Assembly (NCBI GenBank): GCA_016783965.1
Contig: JADHVO010000006.1
Location: 1-64,000, forward strand
Length of the DNA stretch: 64,000 nt
DNA from: Alphaproteobacteria bacterium
GTDB taxonomy: Bacteria > Pseudomonadota > Alphaproteobacteria > Micropepsales > Micropepsaceae
Reading direction: 5' to 3'
A program made the position numbers and the translations under genes. This document shows, piece after piece, positions 45,190 to 54,337 of the stretch. Position 1 is the stretch's first letter; every line of letters begins with the position of its first letter. Below the pieces are notes generated by a model. The model had not been told where the DNA came from. It did not search any database and saw nothing but the letters and a program-made list of their open reading frames with translations.

Positions 45190-45860
45190 ACGCGCGCCGC
45201 CGGTCGCAGTTCGACCAGCCGTCCGTCCACCAGCCGCATCTCCCGCGCTCGCGTGGACTCGATCAGCGCGCGGTCATGGGTGGCGATCAGCACCGTCGTG
45301 CCCAGCCGGTTCAATTCGCCGAACAGCCGGATCAGGCGCGCCCCGATCTCCGGGTCGACATTGCCGGTCGGCTCGTCGGCGATCAGAAGATCGGGCCGCG
45401 CCACCACGGCGCGCGCGATCGCGATGCGCTGCTGCTCGCCGCCCGATAGCGTTGCGGGGCGTGCGTGCATGCGGTCGCCCAGCCCGACCCAGGAGAGAAG
45501 TTCTTCGACGTCGTGCTCGTAATCGCCCTCGTCGCGGCCGGCGAGCCGTAGCGGCAGGGCGACATTGTCGAAGGCCGATAGATGCCCGAGCAGGCGGAAA
45601 TCCTGGAACACAACCCCGATGCGGCGGCGGATCGCGGGGAAGTCGGCGCGGCGGGTAGTCGCCATGTCATTATTGAACAACGTGATTAATCCGCGGCTTG
45701 GCGGCTCGCCCAGATAGATCAGCTTGAGCAGCGTCGTTTTGCCCGCGCCCGACAGGCCGGTCAGAAACGTAAACGAGCCCGCCTCCAGCGTGAACGTGAC
45801 GTCTCTTAACACTTCCGGTCCCGCGCCGTAGCGCATTCCGACATTCTCGAAGCGAACCAT
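45186..45860 (-). CDS. ftsE: Cell division ATP-binding protein FtsE
   Basis: FtsE, 224 residues, is the ABC-type ATPase of FtsEX. Walker A is GLSGAGKTTLLKLIYLG, the signature LSGGEQQRIAIARA, and Walker B LLIADEPTGNVDPE. The start MVRFENVGMRYGAGPEVL follows an 88-base gap from the divergent DUF3426 gene, with no other promoter in sight, so ftsEX transcription should start there. Confidence 0.97.
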   Translation of the reverse strand: MVRFENVGMRYGAGPEVLRDVTFTLEAGSFTFLTGLSGAGKTTLLKLIYLGEPPSRGLITLFNNDMATTRRADFPAIRRRIGVVFQDFRLLGHLSAFDNVALPLRLAGRDEGDYEHDVEELLSWVGLGDRMHARPATLSGGEQQRIAIARAVVARPDLLIADEPTGNVDPEIGARLIRLFGELNRLGTTVLIATHDRALIESTRAREMRLVDGRLVELRPAARV

Positions 45861-45948
45861 GACGGACCATACCCACCGCGCGCCAGCCTTGCGAGGCCAA
45901 AGCCCTTGAAGCTATTTTCGCCTCGCTCGGAGAGGCGCTTTCGGCTCC

Positions 45949-46698
45949 ATGATTCTGACGTGTCCGCAGTGCGACACCCGCTATCAGGCGGACGGTTCGA
46001 AATTTCCCGCCGCGGGCCGCAATGTCCGCTGCGCGAAGTGCGGCCATGTCTGGCATCAGCTCGGGCCGCCGCCGGAGCCCGATCCGGATGCGGAGCTGTT
46101 CGTCGAAGAGCCCACGCCTCCTCCGCCGCCACCGGCGCCTGTGCCCGCGCATGAGCCGGAGCCTGTCGCGGTGCAGCCGCGGGTCGCCGCTTTTGCACCG
46201 CCCGCCGCCGAGGGGGACGTTCCTGAGACGGTGGCTGCACCGTCCGCGTCGCGCTGGGGTGGCCGCATCACCGTCCTCGCCGGCTGGATCGCGCTGGTCG
46301 CGCTGATACTGGTGATCGGCTGGGCGGGCATCAGCTTCCGCGATAACGTCGCGACGTGGGTCCCACAGACGGCGTCGTTCTACAACGCAGCCGGCCTCGC
46401 GGTGAGCCCGAAGGGCATCGCCTTCACCGACGTGGCCTATCAGAACCAGATGGAAGACGGACAACAGGTGCTTGCCGTGACCGGCAAGATCGTGAACCGG
46501 TCGAACCATGAGCTCACGGTGCCGCTGGTGCGCGTGGCGCTGTTCGACGCCGAGCGGCACGAGCTCTATCACTGGACGTTCGTGCCGGGCGTCGCGACGC
46601 TTCAGCCGGGGGGCAGCGCGAAATTCCGCACCCGGCTCTCCAGCCCACCGGCCGGGACGCACAATCTCGAAGTGCGGTTCGCCAACGGCAGCGAGTAA
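45949..46698 (+). CDS. Zinc-ribbon membrane protein (MJ0042/DUF3426)
   Basis: A 249-residue protein: an N-terminal MJ0042-type zinc ribbon (MILTCPQCDTRYQADG with VRCAKCGHVWHQ, four Cys), a Pro/Glu/Ala-rich linker (residues about 45-95), one membrane helix (VLAGWIALVALILVIGWAGI) and a C-terminal DUF3426 domain (VAYQNQMEDGQQVLAVTGKIVN, LEVRFANGSE). In Alphaproteobacteria this gene commonly neighbours ftsEX. The role is unknown; the ribbon is probably cytosolic and the DUF3426 domain periplasmic. Confidence 0.9.
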   Translation: MILTCPQCDTRYQADGSKFPAAGRNVRCAKCGHVWHQLGPPPEPDPDAELFVEEPTPPPPPPAPVPAHEPEPVAVQPRVAAFAPPAAEGDVPETVAAPSASRWGGRITVLAGWIALVALILVIGWAGISFRDNVATWVPQTASFYNAAGLAVSPKGIAFTDVAYQNQMEDGQQVLAVTGKIVNRSNHELTVPLVRVALFDAERHELYHWTFVPGVATLQPGGSAKFRTRLSSPPAGTHNLEVRFANGSE

Positions 46699-46708
46699 AC
46701 CGCCGGGC

Positions 46709-49087
46709 CTAGAATTGCCTGAGCAGCCGGTCGATGTAGTCCAGCTCCTGCTGCGGGCGGCCGCGTTCGGCGGCGCGGCGGCGCAGCTCCATCAGGATGT
46801 CGTGCGCGCGCTTCATCTCCGACGGGCCGGGCACCTTCACGCCGTTGCCTAGGTTCGGCACGCCGCGGCCGGTCTCGCGGCCGAGGGGATCCTCGTCGGC
46901 ACCCTCATCGCCCGGCTTGTCCTGTCCCATCTGCTTGGCGAGGCGTTGCGACAGGTCATTGGCGGCGCTGCGCAGCGCGTCCAGCGCGTTCTTCTGGTCG
47001 ACGCTGGAGCCGTTGAGATCGTTGGAGCCGAGCTCCTGGCCGGACTGCCCCATCGAGCTGCCGGCGCGGCCGAGATCGGACGGCGCGGGGATCTTCTGGT
47101 CGCCGAGCCCCTTCTGGACGTCGTTGAGCTGCTTCTGGATGTCGTTCTGCTCGCTCTGTAATGCCTTGGGATCAACATGCTCGCCCTGGCGGCCCTTGAA
47201 CGTCTTGTCCAGCAGCCCGCGCTGCTTGCCCATCAGCTCGCCCAGCTTGCGGATCGCGTCGCCCATCGCGCGGTTCTGCGGCGTATCGGCGTTGCCGCCG
47301 CTGCCGCTCGACAGCTTCAGGTTCTCGAGCAGCGTCTGGAGCAGGGCCATCAGCTTCTGCGCACCGTCTCGGTCGCCGGCGGCGTTGAGCTGCTGGATCG
47401 CCTTCAGGATGTCCTGCAGGTCCTTTTGCGAGAGGGTGCGCGTGCCGGGTGGCGGCTGATCCATCGCGTTCTGCGGCGGGTTCTCCGCCAGCGCCTGTAT
47501 GTAGCGCTGCATCGCGTCCTGATAGCGCTGGAGCAGTGCGTCGATCACCTCCTGCGGTGCGCCCTGTGCAAGTGCCTGCGCGATCAACTCCTGTAGGCGG
47601 CGCAGCTCGGCCGCGGCCGACAGGACGCCGCCGCGCTCCAGGCTGATCGCGATCTGCCACAACAGGTCTTCCACGTGCTGGACATGCTCTGGGTACGTCG
47701 CGCCGGCCAGCGCCCAGCGCGCGGCGCGGATGCCCGTGTAGACGCCGGACTGGTTGATGAAGAACTGGTTGGGCGCGATGGTCAGCGCGTCCAGCATGCG
47801 CACGACGCGGCTGTGCTCCTGGTCGCTGTTGCCGGTGGCGAGGTTCTGCCGCTGCTCGATGAGGGCGCGCGCCAGCGGTGTTGTGAATACGCGCGCGGGG
47901 AGCCTGAAGGTGACGGGCGCGGTGGAGGCGACCTGGCCGAGGCCGTCGACGGCCTGCAGCACGATGTCGACTTCGAGGCCGGCATAAGGATGCGCGGTGA
48001 GGTCGTTATACGAGGATTGGGCGATCGTCTTCGCCGGGCCCGCGATGCCGAGGTCGAGCACGATCGGCTTTCCCTTGCGGCCGTGCGGCGTGATGATCGC
48101 GCGGACCTGGGTGACGCCGTAGTCGTCCGACGCCTTGAAGCTGATCTTCAGCACCTGGTGCTCGGTTCTGGACGGCATACCGTCGAAAGCGATGGTCGGT
48201 GGCTTGTCCGGGATGGCGGTGATGCTCCAGCCGCCGATGGCGCGGCCGCCGCTGCGCACGCGCACATCCGCGTCGGAGGTGATGCGATAGGTCGCGGCGT
48301 ATTCGCCCTGCGCGCCGCTGAAGCCGCTTTGCGGCGTGCTCTCCGAGTCGACCGACAGACCGGGCAAGTGACCGGCCCCATGCACGCGCAGGTTCAGGGT
48401 CGAACCCGCCGGCACCGCGAGGCTCATTCCCGGCGTCAGGTAGACCGGCGCCATGCCGGTATAGGGCGGCGGATCGATCCAGGCATCGACCGTGGCGCGT
48501 GTCGCGGCGCTGGTGTCGTTGAAGCCGGCCCAGACGCGCTGTGCGGAATCCCATCCCGCGAACGCGATGCCGAGGGCCACCAGCGCCAGCACCACGAAGC
48601 GCAAGGCGCGCGGATCGCGTTTGGGCAGACCGGGCGACGGCCAGGCCAGCGCCAGCTTGCCGACGCTGGCGAGCAGCGCATTGACGTGCAGCTTCCACAA
48701 TTCCTCGGCGATCGGATCGCCCGATCCCACCGCCATCGCGTCGCCGGCTTCGCTGATCGGGCGGTGCTTCAACCCGCTCGACCGCTCAAGCCGCCGCGCG
48801 CCTTCGCTCCAGCTCGGCAGCCGGAAATTCTGGAAGCTGAAATAGAGGCAGAGCCCGATGCCGGTGATCGCGCCGGCCAGGATCAGCGCATGCACCGCCC
48901 AGGGCAGCGGCGAGAACAGGTCGAACAGTGCGGCGGCGACGAACACGCCGGCGATGGCGCTCGCGGGCCAGAGCGCCGGCCACACGCGTTCCCACAGGAG
49001 TGCGCCGCGCGAGGCGAGGATCAGCCGCTCGGTGTGCTCAGCCTTGGAGCCAGTCTGGAATTCGCTCGGACCCGAATACTGCGTCAT
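46709..49087 (-). CDS. TIGR02302 (DUF4175) family protein
   Basis: The 792-residue protein has N-terminal membrane helices (WPALWPASAIAGVFVAAALF and HALILAGAITGIGLCLYF, then another at LRFVVLALVALGIAF), a large beta-rich periplasmic region and a long Gln/Asn-rich coiled C-terminus (LMALLQTLLENLKLSSG, DPKALQSEQNDIQKQLNDVQKGLG). The C-terminus reads MELRRRAAERGRPQQELDYIDRLL, typical of TIGR02302, an alphaproteobacterial family without known function. Its ATG lies 50 bases inside lysA, a long same-strand overlap; no later Met occurs before the first helices. The convergent DUF3426 gene ends 10 bases away. Confidence 0.88.
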   Translation of the reverse strand: MTQYSGPSEFQTGSKAEHTERLILASRGALLWERVWPALWPASAIAGVFVAAALFDLFSPLPWAVHALILAGAITGIGLCLYFSFQNFRLPSWSEGARRLERSSGLKHRPISEAGDAMAVGSGDPIAEELWKLHVNALLASVGKLALAWPSPGLPKRDPRALRFVVLALVALGIAFAGWDSAQRVWAGFNDTSAATRATVDAWIDPPPYTGMAPVYLTPGMSLAVPAGSTLNLRVHGAGHLPGLSVDSESTPQSGFSGAQGEYAATYRITSDADVRVRSGGRAIGGWSITAIPDKPPTIAFDGMPSRTEHQVLKISFKASDDYGVTQVRAIITPHGRKGKPIVLDLGIAGPAKTIAQSSYNDLTAHPYAGLEVDIVLQAVDGLGQVASTAPVTFRLPARVFTTPLARALIEQRQNLATGNSDQEHSRVVRMLDALTIAPNQFFINQSGVYTGIRAARWALAGATYPEHVQHVEDLLWQIAISLERGGVLSAAAELRRLQELIAQALAQGAPQEVIDALLQRYQDAMQRYIQALAENPPQNAMDQPPPGTRTLSQKDLQDILKAIQQLNAAGDRDGAQKLMALLQTLLENLKLSSGSGGNADTPQNRAMGDAIRKLGELMGKQRGLLDKTFKGRQGEHVDPKALQSEQNDIQKQLNDVQKGLGDQKIPAPSDLGRAGSSMGQSGQELGSNDLNGSSVDQKNALDALRSAANDLSQRLAKQMGQDKPGDEGADEDPLGRETGRGVPNLGNGVKVPGPSEMKRAHDILMELRRRAAERGRPQQELDYIDRLLRQF

Positions 49088-50306
49088 CTTCCAGTCTTGG
49101 CTTCACCACGCTCCAGAGGTCCCCCTTGACCAGAACCTCGGCGGCGGGCGGCCGCGCATTGTATGCGGAAGACATGACGGCGCCATAGGCGCCTGCCGAC
49201 AGGATCGCCACAAGATCGCCGGATTTCAGTTCCGGCATCTCGCGGTCGGCGGCGAAAATGTCCGATGTTTCGCAGATCGGGCCCACGACGTCATACTTGC
49301 GGCGTGGCGTGTTCAGGCCGGGTTCGTTAACGCGCACGATCTCGTGATGGGAATCGTACAGCGCCGGACGGATCAGGTCGTTCATGGCCGCGTCTATGAT
49401 CGCGAAGGTCTTGGCCTCGCCCTGCTTCACGTAGAGCACCCGGCTGACCAGGATGCCGGCATTGGCCGCGATCAGCCGGCCCGGTTCCAGGATGAGCTGA
49501 ACGCCGAGGTCTTTCGTGACCCGCGTCGCCATTGCGCCATAGGCCTGCGGATCGGGCGGCGGCTCGTTGTTGGTGATGTAAGGCACGCCCAGCCCGCCGC
49601 CCAGATCGAGCCGCGAGATCGCGTGCCCGTCGGCGCGCAGCACATACGCCAGCTCGACGACCTTTCTGAATGCGGTTTCGAACGGTTCGAGGTCGACGAT
49701 CTGGCTGCCGATATGCACGTCGATGCCGACGACCTGAATGCCTTTCAGCTTCCCGGCCAGTGCATAGGCCGCGCGCGCCCTGCTCCAGGGGATGCCGAAT
49801 TTCGTTTCCGACGTGCCTGTGGTGATCTTGGCGTGTGTCTTCGCGTCGACATCCGGGTTCACACGGATCGTGACGGGTGCCTCGCGGTTCAGCGACTGTG
49901 CGACTTCACTCAGCGCTTCGAGCTCGGGCTCGCTCTCGACGTTGAACTGGTGGATACCGGCTTCCAGCGCCAGCTTCATCTCCGCCCGCGTTTTGCCGAC
50001 GCCGGAGAACACGATCTTGGTCCCCGGAACGCCGGCCTTCAGCGCCTTGCGCAGCTCGCCGCCCGACACCACGTCGGCGCCTGCGCCCAGCCGCGCCAGG
50101 GTGCGCAGCACGCCGAGGTTGCCGTTCGCCTTCACCGAATAGGCGACCAGCGACCCGCGCGGAAACGAATCCGCAAACACCGAATAGTGCCGCTTCAGCG
50201 TCGCGCTGGAATAGCAATAGAATGGCGTGCCGACCTTCTCGGCGAGCACGCTCAGTTCGACCTGCTCGGCGTTCAGCACGCCGTCGATGTACTGGAAGTG
50301 GTTCAT
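49038..50306 (-). CDS. lysA: Diaminopimelate decarboxylase
   Basis: LysA, 422 residues, makes lysine from meso-diaminopimelate with PLP. The Schiff-base Lys is in YSVKANGNLGVL, then GGELRKALKAG, a glycine-rich phosphate loop (LGGGLGVPY), EPGRLIAANAG and the substrate-binding PICETSDIFA. The full alanine-racemase-like barrel and C-terminal domain are present. It overlaps the small lipoprotein gene by four bases at its start and TIGR02302 by 50 bases at its end. Confidence 0.96.
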   Translation of the reverse strand: MNHFQYIDGVLNAEQVELSVLAEKVGTPFYCYSSATLKRHYSVFADSFPRGSLVAYSVKANGNLGVLRTLARLGAGADVVSGGELRKALKAGVPGTKIVFSGVGKTRAEMKLALEAGIHQFNVESEPELEALSEVAQSLNREAPVTIRVNPDVDAKTHAKITTGTSETKFGIPWSRARAAYALAGKLKGIQVVGIDVHIGSQIVDLEPFETAFRKVVELAYVLRADGHAISRLDLGGGLGVPYITNNEPPPDPQAYGAMATRVTKDLGVQLILEPGRLIAANAGILVSRVLYVKQGEAKTFAIIDAAMNDLIRPALYDSHHEIVRVNEPGLNTPRRKYDVVGPICETSDIFAADREMPELKSGDLVAILSAGAYGAVMSSAYNARPPAAEVLVKGDLWSVVKPRLEDDAVFGSERIPDWLQG

Positions 50307-50455
50307 AGAGTCTGTTGTTGCTGCGGCGGTGGCTTGGACGGATCCTTCTCGCCCTTGGGCGTCGGCTTGCCGTCCGGCATGACGAGATCGTTCTTCACGC
50401 CGCAGCCCGCGACGCCCAGCGCCAGCACGAATACCAAAGCGACACGAAGCGTCAT
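50303..50455 (-). CDS. lptM: LptM-like small lipoprotein
   Basis: A 50-residue lipoprotein: signal [19 protein letters not shown] with the acylated Cys at residue 18, then [20 protein letters not shown] and a Pro/Gln tail. The GC.G.K..L..P sequence behind the lipobox is the YifL/LptM pattern, and the family is often encoded beside lysA. In E. coli LptM helps assemble the LptD-LptE LPS translocon. Four-base overlaps join it to argH upstream and lysA downstream. Confidence 0.85.
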   Translation of the reverse strand: MTLRVALVFVLALGVAGCGVKNDLVMPDGKPTPKGEKDPSKPPPQQQQTL

Positions 50456-51834
50456 TTCAGCTTTTCCCGCCAGAAATACAGTTGTTCGCGCACGCGATCG
50501 GGCGCGGTGCCGCCATAGCTCATGCGCGCGTTCACCGATGCCTCGAGCGACAGCACCTTGTACACATCCTCCGTGATGCCCGGCTCGACCGCCTGCATCT
50601 CTTTGAGCGGCAGTTTGTCGAGCGTCAGGCGCGCATCCTCCGCGCGTTTCACGATTGCGCCCGCGATGTGGTGCGCCTCGCGGAACGGTTTCTTGAGCTT
50701 CACCACGACCCAGTCCGCGAGATCGGTCGCGGTCGGGAAGCCCGCCTCGGCGGCGGTGCGCATCACCGTGTCGTTCACGCTCGCATCCGCGATCATGCCG
50801 GCCATTGCGGCCAGCGACACTTCCACCGTGTCGGCCGCGTCGAACACGCGCTCCTTGTCTTCCTGCAAGTCGGTGCCATACGCGAGCACCAGTCCCTTCA
50901 CCACGGATGCCAGCGCCACGAAGTCGCCCAGCACGCGCCCGGTCTTGCCGCGAATCAGCTCCGCTGCATCCGGGTTGCGCTTCTGCGGCATGATGGACGA
51001 GCCTGTGGTGAACGCATCCGACAGACGGATGAAGCCGAACGCCGGCGTCGACCACTGCACGATTTCGGCCGCAAGGCGCGAGATGTTCGTCGACATAATC
51101 GTGCAGGCCGCGAGATATTCGAGCGCGAAGTCGCGCGCCGACACCGCATCCAGCGAATTGCGCATCGCCCGCGCGAATCCAAGCGTCTTTGCCGTCACGT
51201 CGCGGTCGATCGGATAGGGCGTACCAGCCAGCGCCGCTGCGCCCAGCGGCGACTCGTTCAGCCGCTTGCTGCAATCCGCAAACCGTCCGCGGTCGCGATA
51301 GAACATCTCGACATAAGCGAGCAGGTGATGCCCGAACGTGATCGGCTGCGCCGGCTGCATGTGCGTATAGCCGGGCATGAGAGTGGCGTAGTGCTTCTCG
51401 GCCTGCGCGAACAGCGCACGCTGGAGCTCCTGCAACCCCTCCTCGGCGCGTGCGCACGCCTCGCGCACCCATAGCCGGAAGTCGGTCACCACCTGGTCGT
51501 TGCGCGAACGCGCGGTGTGCAGCCGCCCCGCCGCATCGCCGACCAGTTCCTTGAGACGGTTCTCGATGTTGAGGTGGATGTCTTCCAGCTTGCGGCTGAA
51601 GGCGAAGGTTCCGTCCTTGATTTCCCTCTCGACGATGTCGAGACCGCGTAAAATTTCTTCCGCGTCGAACTGCGAGATGATCTGTTGCAGCGCCAGCATG
51701 CGGCAATGGGCGCGACTTCCGGCGATGTCCTGCATCGCCATCCGTTTGTCGAAATCGATGGAGGGCGTTATGACCTCCATGATGGCCGCGGGGCCGGCGG
51801 CAAAGCGTCCGCCCCACATCGTGTTCGAACTCAT
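50452..51834 (-). CDS. argH: Argininosuccinate lyase
   Basis: ArgH, 460 residues, cleaves argininosuccinate to arginine and fumarate. The signature [15 protein letters not shown] contains the catalytic Ser loop, and [34 protein letters not shown] and [15 protein letters not shown] are conserved. It opens the argH-lptM-lysA run. Its ATG is three bases from that of the divergent TlpA gene, so the two promoters must overlap the opposite coding regions or the annotated starts are too early. Confidence 0.97.
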   Translation of the reverse strand: MSSNTMWGGRFAAGPAAIMEVITPSIDFDKRMAMQDIAGSRAHCRMLALQQIISQFDAEEILRGLDIVEREIKDGTFAFSRKLEDIHLNIENRLKELVGDAAGRLHTARSRNDQVVTDFRLWVREACARAEEGLQELQRALFAQAEKHYATLMPGYTHMQPAQPITFGHHLLAYVEMFYRDRGRFADCSKRLNESPLGAAALAGTPYPIDRDVTAKTLGFARAMRNSLDAVSARDFALEYLAACTIMSTNISRLAAEIVQWSTPAFGFIRLSDAFTTGSSIMPQKRNPDAAELIRGKTGRVLGDFVALASVVKGLVLAYGTDLQEDKERVFDAADTVEVSLAAMAGMIADASVNDTVMRTAAEAGFPTATDLADWVVVKLKKPFREAHHIAGAIVKRAEDARLTLDKLPLKEMQAVEPGITEDVYKVLSLEASVNARMSYGGTAPDRVREQLYFWREKLK

Positions 51835-51837
51835 GAG

Positions 51838-52431
51838 ATGCCCGTGAACCGTTCCGTTCTTGCCGTGATCGCCGCCCTCGTCGTGCTCGCCGCGGCGGCC
51901 GCCGGCATGTTTCTATATGTGAACCAGCCTGCCGCTGTCCACGAAGCGGAGGGTCCGCCGCCCGCACTCGCGCCGTTTACCCTTGCCGCAAAGCCTGCCG
52001 CGGTGCCGCAGGTCGCCATCGGCGATGCGTCGGGCGCTAGCCTGTCGCTCGCCTCGTTCAAGGGAAAGTACGTCCTGCTCAATCTCTGGGCGACTTGGTG
52101 CGGCCCCTGCGTGAAGGAACTGCCGGCGCTGGCCAAGCTCAAATCCGCCGCGGGCAGCGACAGGTTCGCCGTGGTGGCGGTGGACGTCGGCCGCAACACG
52201 GCCGGCGAGGCGCGCGATTTCCTGAACGCACATGACGCCAAAGCGCTGGACACCTATGTCGATTCCAACACCGCGCTGCTGCATGCCTTCAACGCCTTCG
52301 GCCTGCCGCTCACGGTGCTGATCGACCCCCAGGGCCGCGAAATCGGCCGCGCCGTCGGCCCCGCCGCCTGGGACAACAAGGACGCCATCGGCTATTTCAA
52401 GGCTTTGGCAACCACAAAGCCCGCGAGCTGA
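51838..52431 (+). CDS. TlpA-like thiol-disulfide oxidoreductase
   Basis: The 197-residue membrane-anchored thioredoxin-fold protein has an N-terminal helix ([22 protein letters not shown]), then the active site [15 protein letters not shown] (Cys-Gly-Pro-Cys) and the cis-Pro region [14 protein letters not shown]. TlpA-like proteins reduce periplasmic disulfides, for example in cytochrome c or copper-centre assembly. The start ATG is close to argH; a GTG two codons later is also possible. It is commonly divergent from argH in this class. Confidence 0.9.
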   Translation: MPVNRSVLAVIAALVVLAAAAAGMFLYVNQPAAVHEAEGPPPALAPFTLAAKPAAVPQVAIGDASGASLSLASFKGKYVLLNLWATWCGPCVKELPALAKLKSAAGSDRFAVVAVDVGRNTAGEARDFLNAHDAKALDTYVDSNTALLHAFNAFGLPLTVLIDPQGREIGRAVGPAAWDNKDAIGYFKALATTKPAS

Positions 52432-52495
52432 CCGCCGGAATCGCGCCGGGCAGTGCAAACCGGTAGTCTGGCGCCACGCTCTTGGGGCCGCGCCT

Positions 52496-54337
52496 ATGCA
52501 ACGCAGACTGACAGCGATCCTGTCGGCCGACGTCGTCGGTTACTCGGGCCTCATGCAGGCCGACGAGACCGGCACCATGCTGCGGCTGAAGCAGAACCGC
52601 AGCGCCGTGTTCGATCCGCTGGTGGCGGAGCATGGCGGCCGCATCTTCAAGCTGATGGGCGACGGTGCGCTGGTGGAATTCGCCAGCGTCGTGGCCGCGC
52701 TCAACTGTGCGCTCGCGATCCAGAAGGCGATGGCCGGCGAGAGCGGCAACGCGCCAATCCGCTACCGCATCGGTGTCAATCTCGGCGACGTCATGATCGA
52801 CGGCGACGACATCTACGGCGACGGCGTGAACGTTGCCGCGCGCCTTCAGACCATCGCGCCGGTCGGCGGCGTCGCGCTGTCGCGTGCCGTACGGGAGCAG
52901 GTGGACGGCAAGGTCCAATGCGCGTTCGACGACATGGGCGAGCACACGGTCAAGAGCCACGAACGTCCCGTTCACGCCTATTGCGTGCGGGCCCTTGGCG
53001 GCGCGCCGAAAGTGCATGCCCCGCCGGCCGCGAAGCTTTCGGTCTGCGTGCTGCCGTTCGCAAATATGAGCGACGATCCCGAGCAGGAGTATTTCAGCGA
53101 CGGCATCAGCGAGGACATCATCACCGATCTGAGCCGCGTCTCGGCACTCTCGGTGGTCTCGCGCAACAGCGCTTTCCGATACAAGGGGCAGAACGTTGAT
53201 CTGCCGAAGGTCGCGCGCGAGCTCAACGTGACGCATGTCCTGGAAGGGAGCGTGCGCAAGGCGGGCAAACGCGTGCGCATCACGGCGCAGCTGATCGACG
53301 GGCGCATCGACAGCCACGTCTGGGCGGAACGCTGGGACCGCGACCTCGACGACATCTTCGCCCTCCAGGACGAGATTTCGGAAGAGATCGTCAAGGCGCT
53401 GAAGGTGCGCTTGCTGCCGAACGAGAAGAGGGCGATCGAGCGGCGCGACACCGAAAGCACCGACGCCTACGAGACGTTCCTCATGGCCCGCCGTTCCTAT
53501 GTGACGGAGAACATGACCGATCCGGCCAGGGCGGCGCAGGTGATCGCGCTTTGTCGCCGCGCCATCGAGATTGACCCAAACTACGCCCGCGCCTGGTCGC
53601 TGCTCGCCACCGCACAGCGCCGCCAGTCCTACGCGGGAAAGGGCGGTGACGGCGGTCTCGCGGCGGCAGAGCGTGCCCTGGCGCTGGACTCCACGCTGGC
53701 CGACGCCCACGCGGTGCGGCTAGGCAAGCTGCTGGAAGTTCGCGACTACGAACAGGCCCGCGCAGTGGCCGAGCTCGCGCTCAAGCTCGATCCCGAGTCG
53801 TATGAAGTGCACAAGGAGGCGGCGCATCTCGCGTTCATCGAGCACCGCTATGTGGACGCGGCACGGCATTGGGAAAAGAATGCAGAGCAGTCGGATGAAG
53901 ACTACTCGTCGACCGGCATGCTCATGAGCTGCTACACGGCCCTGAACGACAAGGTTGCAACGCGGCGAGCGGCGGAACGCACGCTCAGGCGCGTTGAGGC
54001 GGTCATCGCGCACAATCCGGCCAACGGCTCGGCGCTCAGCTTCGGCATTGGCGCGCTGGGCTATCTCGGCCATGTGGCGCGCGCGAAGGAATGGATGAAG
54101 CGGGCGCTGCTGCTCGAGCCGGACAACGTGAACATGCGCTACAATCTCGCCTGCACGCTGATCCTGGACATGCATGAGATCGACGCGGGGCTCGATCTTC
54201 TCGAACCGGCGCTGGCGGCCTTCAGCCGCGAGCGCCTGTCGCATGCCCTGGCCGATCCCGACCTGGATTCGGTGCGCGAGCATCCGCGCTACAAGGCGAT
54301 GATGGCTGCCGCCGAGGCCCGCCTGGCCGCCGGCTAG
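52496..54337 (+). CDS. Class III adenylate cyclase with TolB-like and TPR domains
   Basis: The 613-residue protein combines a class III nucleotide cyclase domain (residues 1-165), a TolB/FlgO-like domain (about 175-330) and TPR repeats (about 335-600). The catalytic set is complete: metal Asp12 and Asp56 (SADVVGYS, MGDGALVEF), adenine-selecting Lys52 and Asp110, and transition-state Asn113 and Arg117 (YGDGVNVAARLQ). No signal peptide or membrane helix is seen, so it is probably cytosolic. The TolB-like part reads VCVLPFANMSDDPEQEYFSDG. It is monocistronic and converges on an oxidoreductase gene (CTAG overlap). Confidence 0.92.
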   Translation: MQRRLTAILSADVVGYSGLMQADETGTMLRLKQNRSAVFDPLVAEHGGRIFKLMGDGALVEFASVVAALNCALAIQKAMAGESGNAPIRYRIGVNLGDVMIDGDDIYGDGVNVAARLQTIAPVGGVALSRAVREQVDGKVQCAFDDMGEHTVKSHERPVHAYCVRALGGAPKVHAPPAAKLSVCVLPFANMSDDPEQEYFSDGISEDIITDLSRVSALSVVSRNSAFRYKGQNVDLPKVARELNVTHVLEGSVRKAGKRVRITAQLIDGRIDSHVWAERWDRDLDDIFALQDEISEEIVKALKVRLLPNEKRAIERRDTESTDAYETFLMARRSYVTENMTDPARAAQVIALCRRAIEIDPNYARAWSLLATAQRRQSYAGKGGDGGLAAAERALALDSTLADAHAVRLGKLLEVRDYEQARAVAELALKLDPESYEVHKEAAHLAFIEHRYVDAARHWEKNAEQSDEDYSSTGMLMSCYTALNDKVATRRAAERTLRRVEAVIAHNPANGSALSFGIGALGYLGHVARAKEWMKRALLLEPDNVNMRYNLACTLILDMHEIDAGLDLLEPALAAFSRERLSHALADPDLDSVREHPRYKAMMAAAEARLAAG

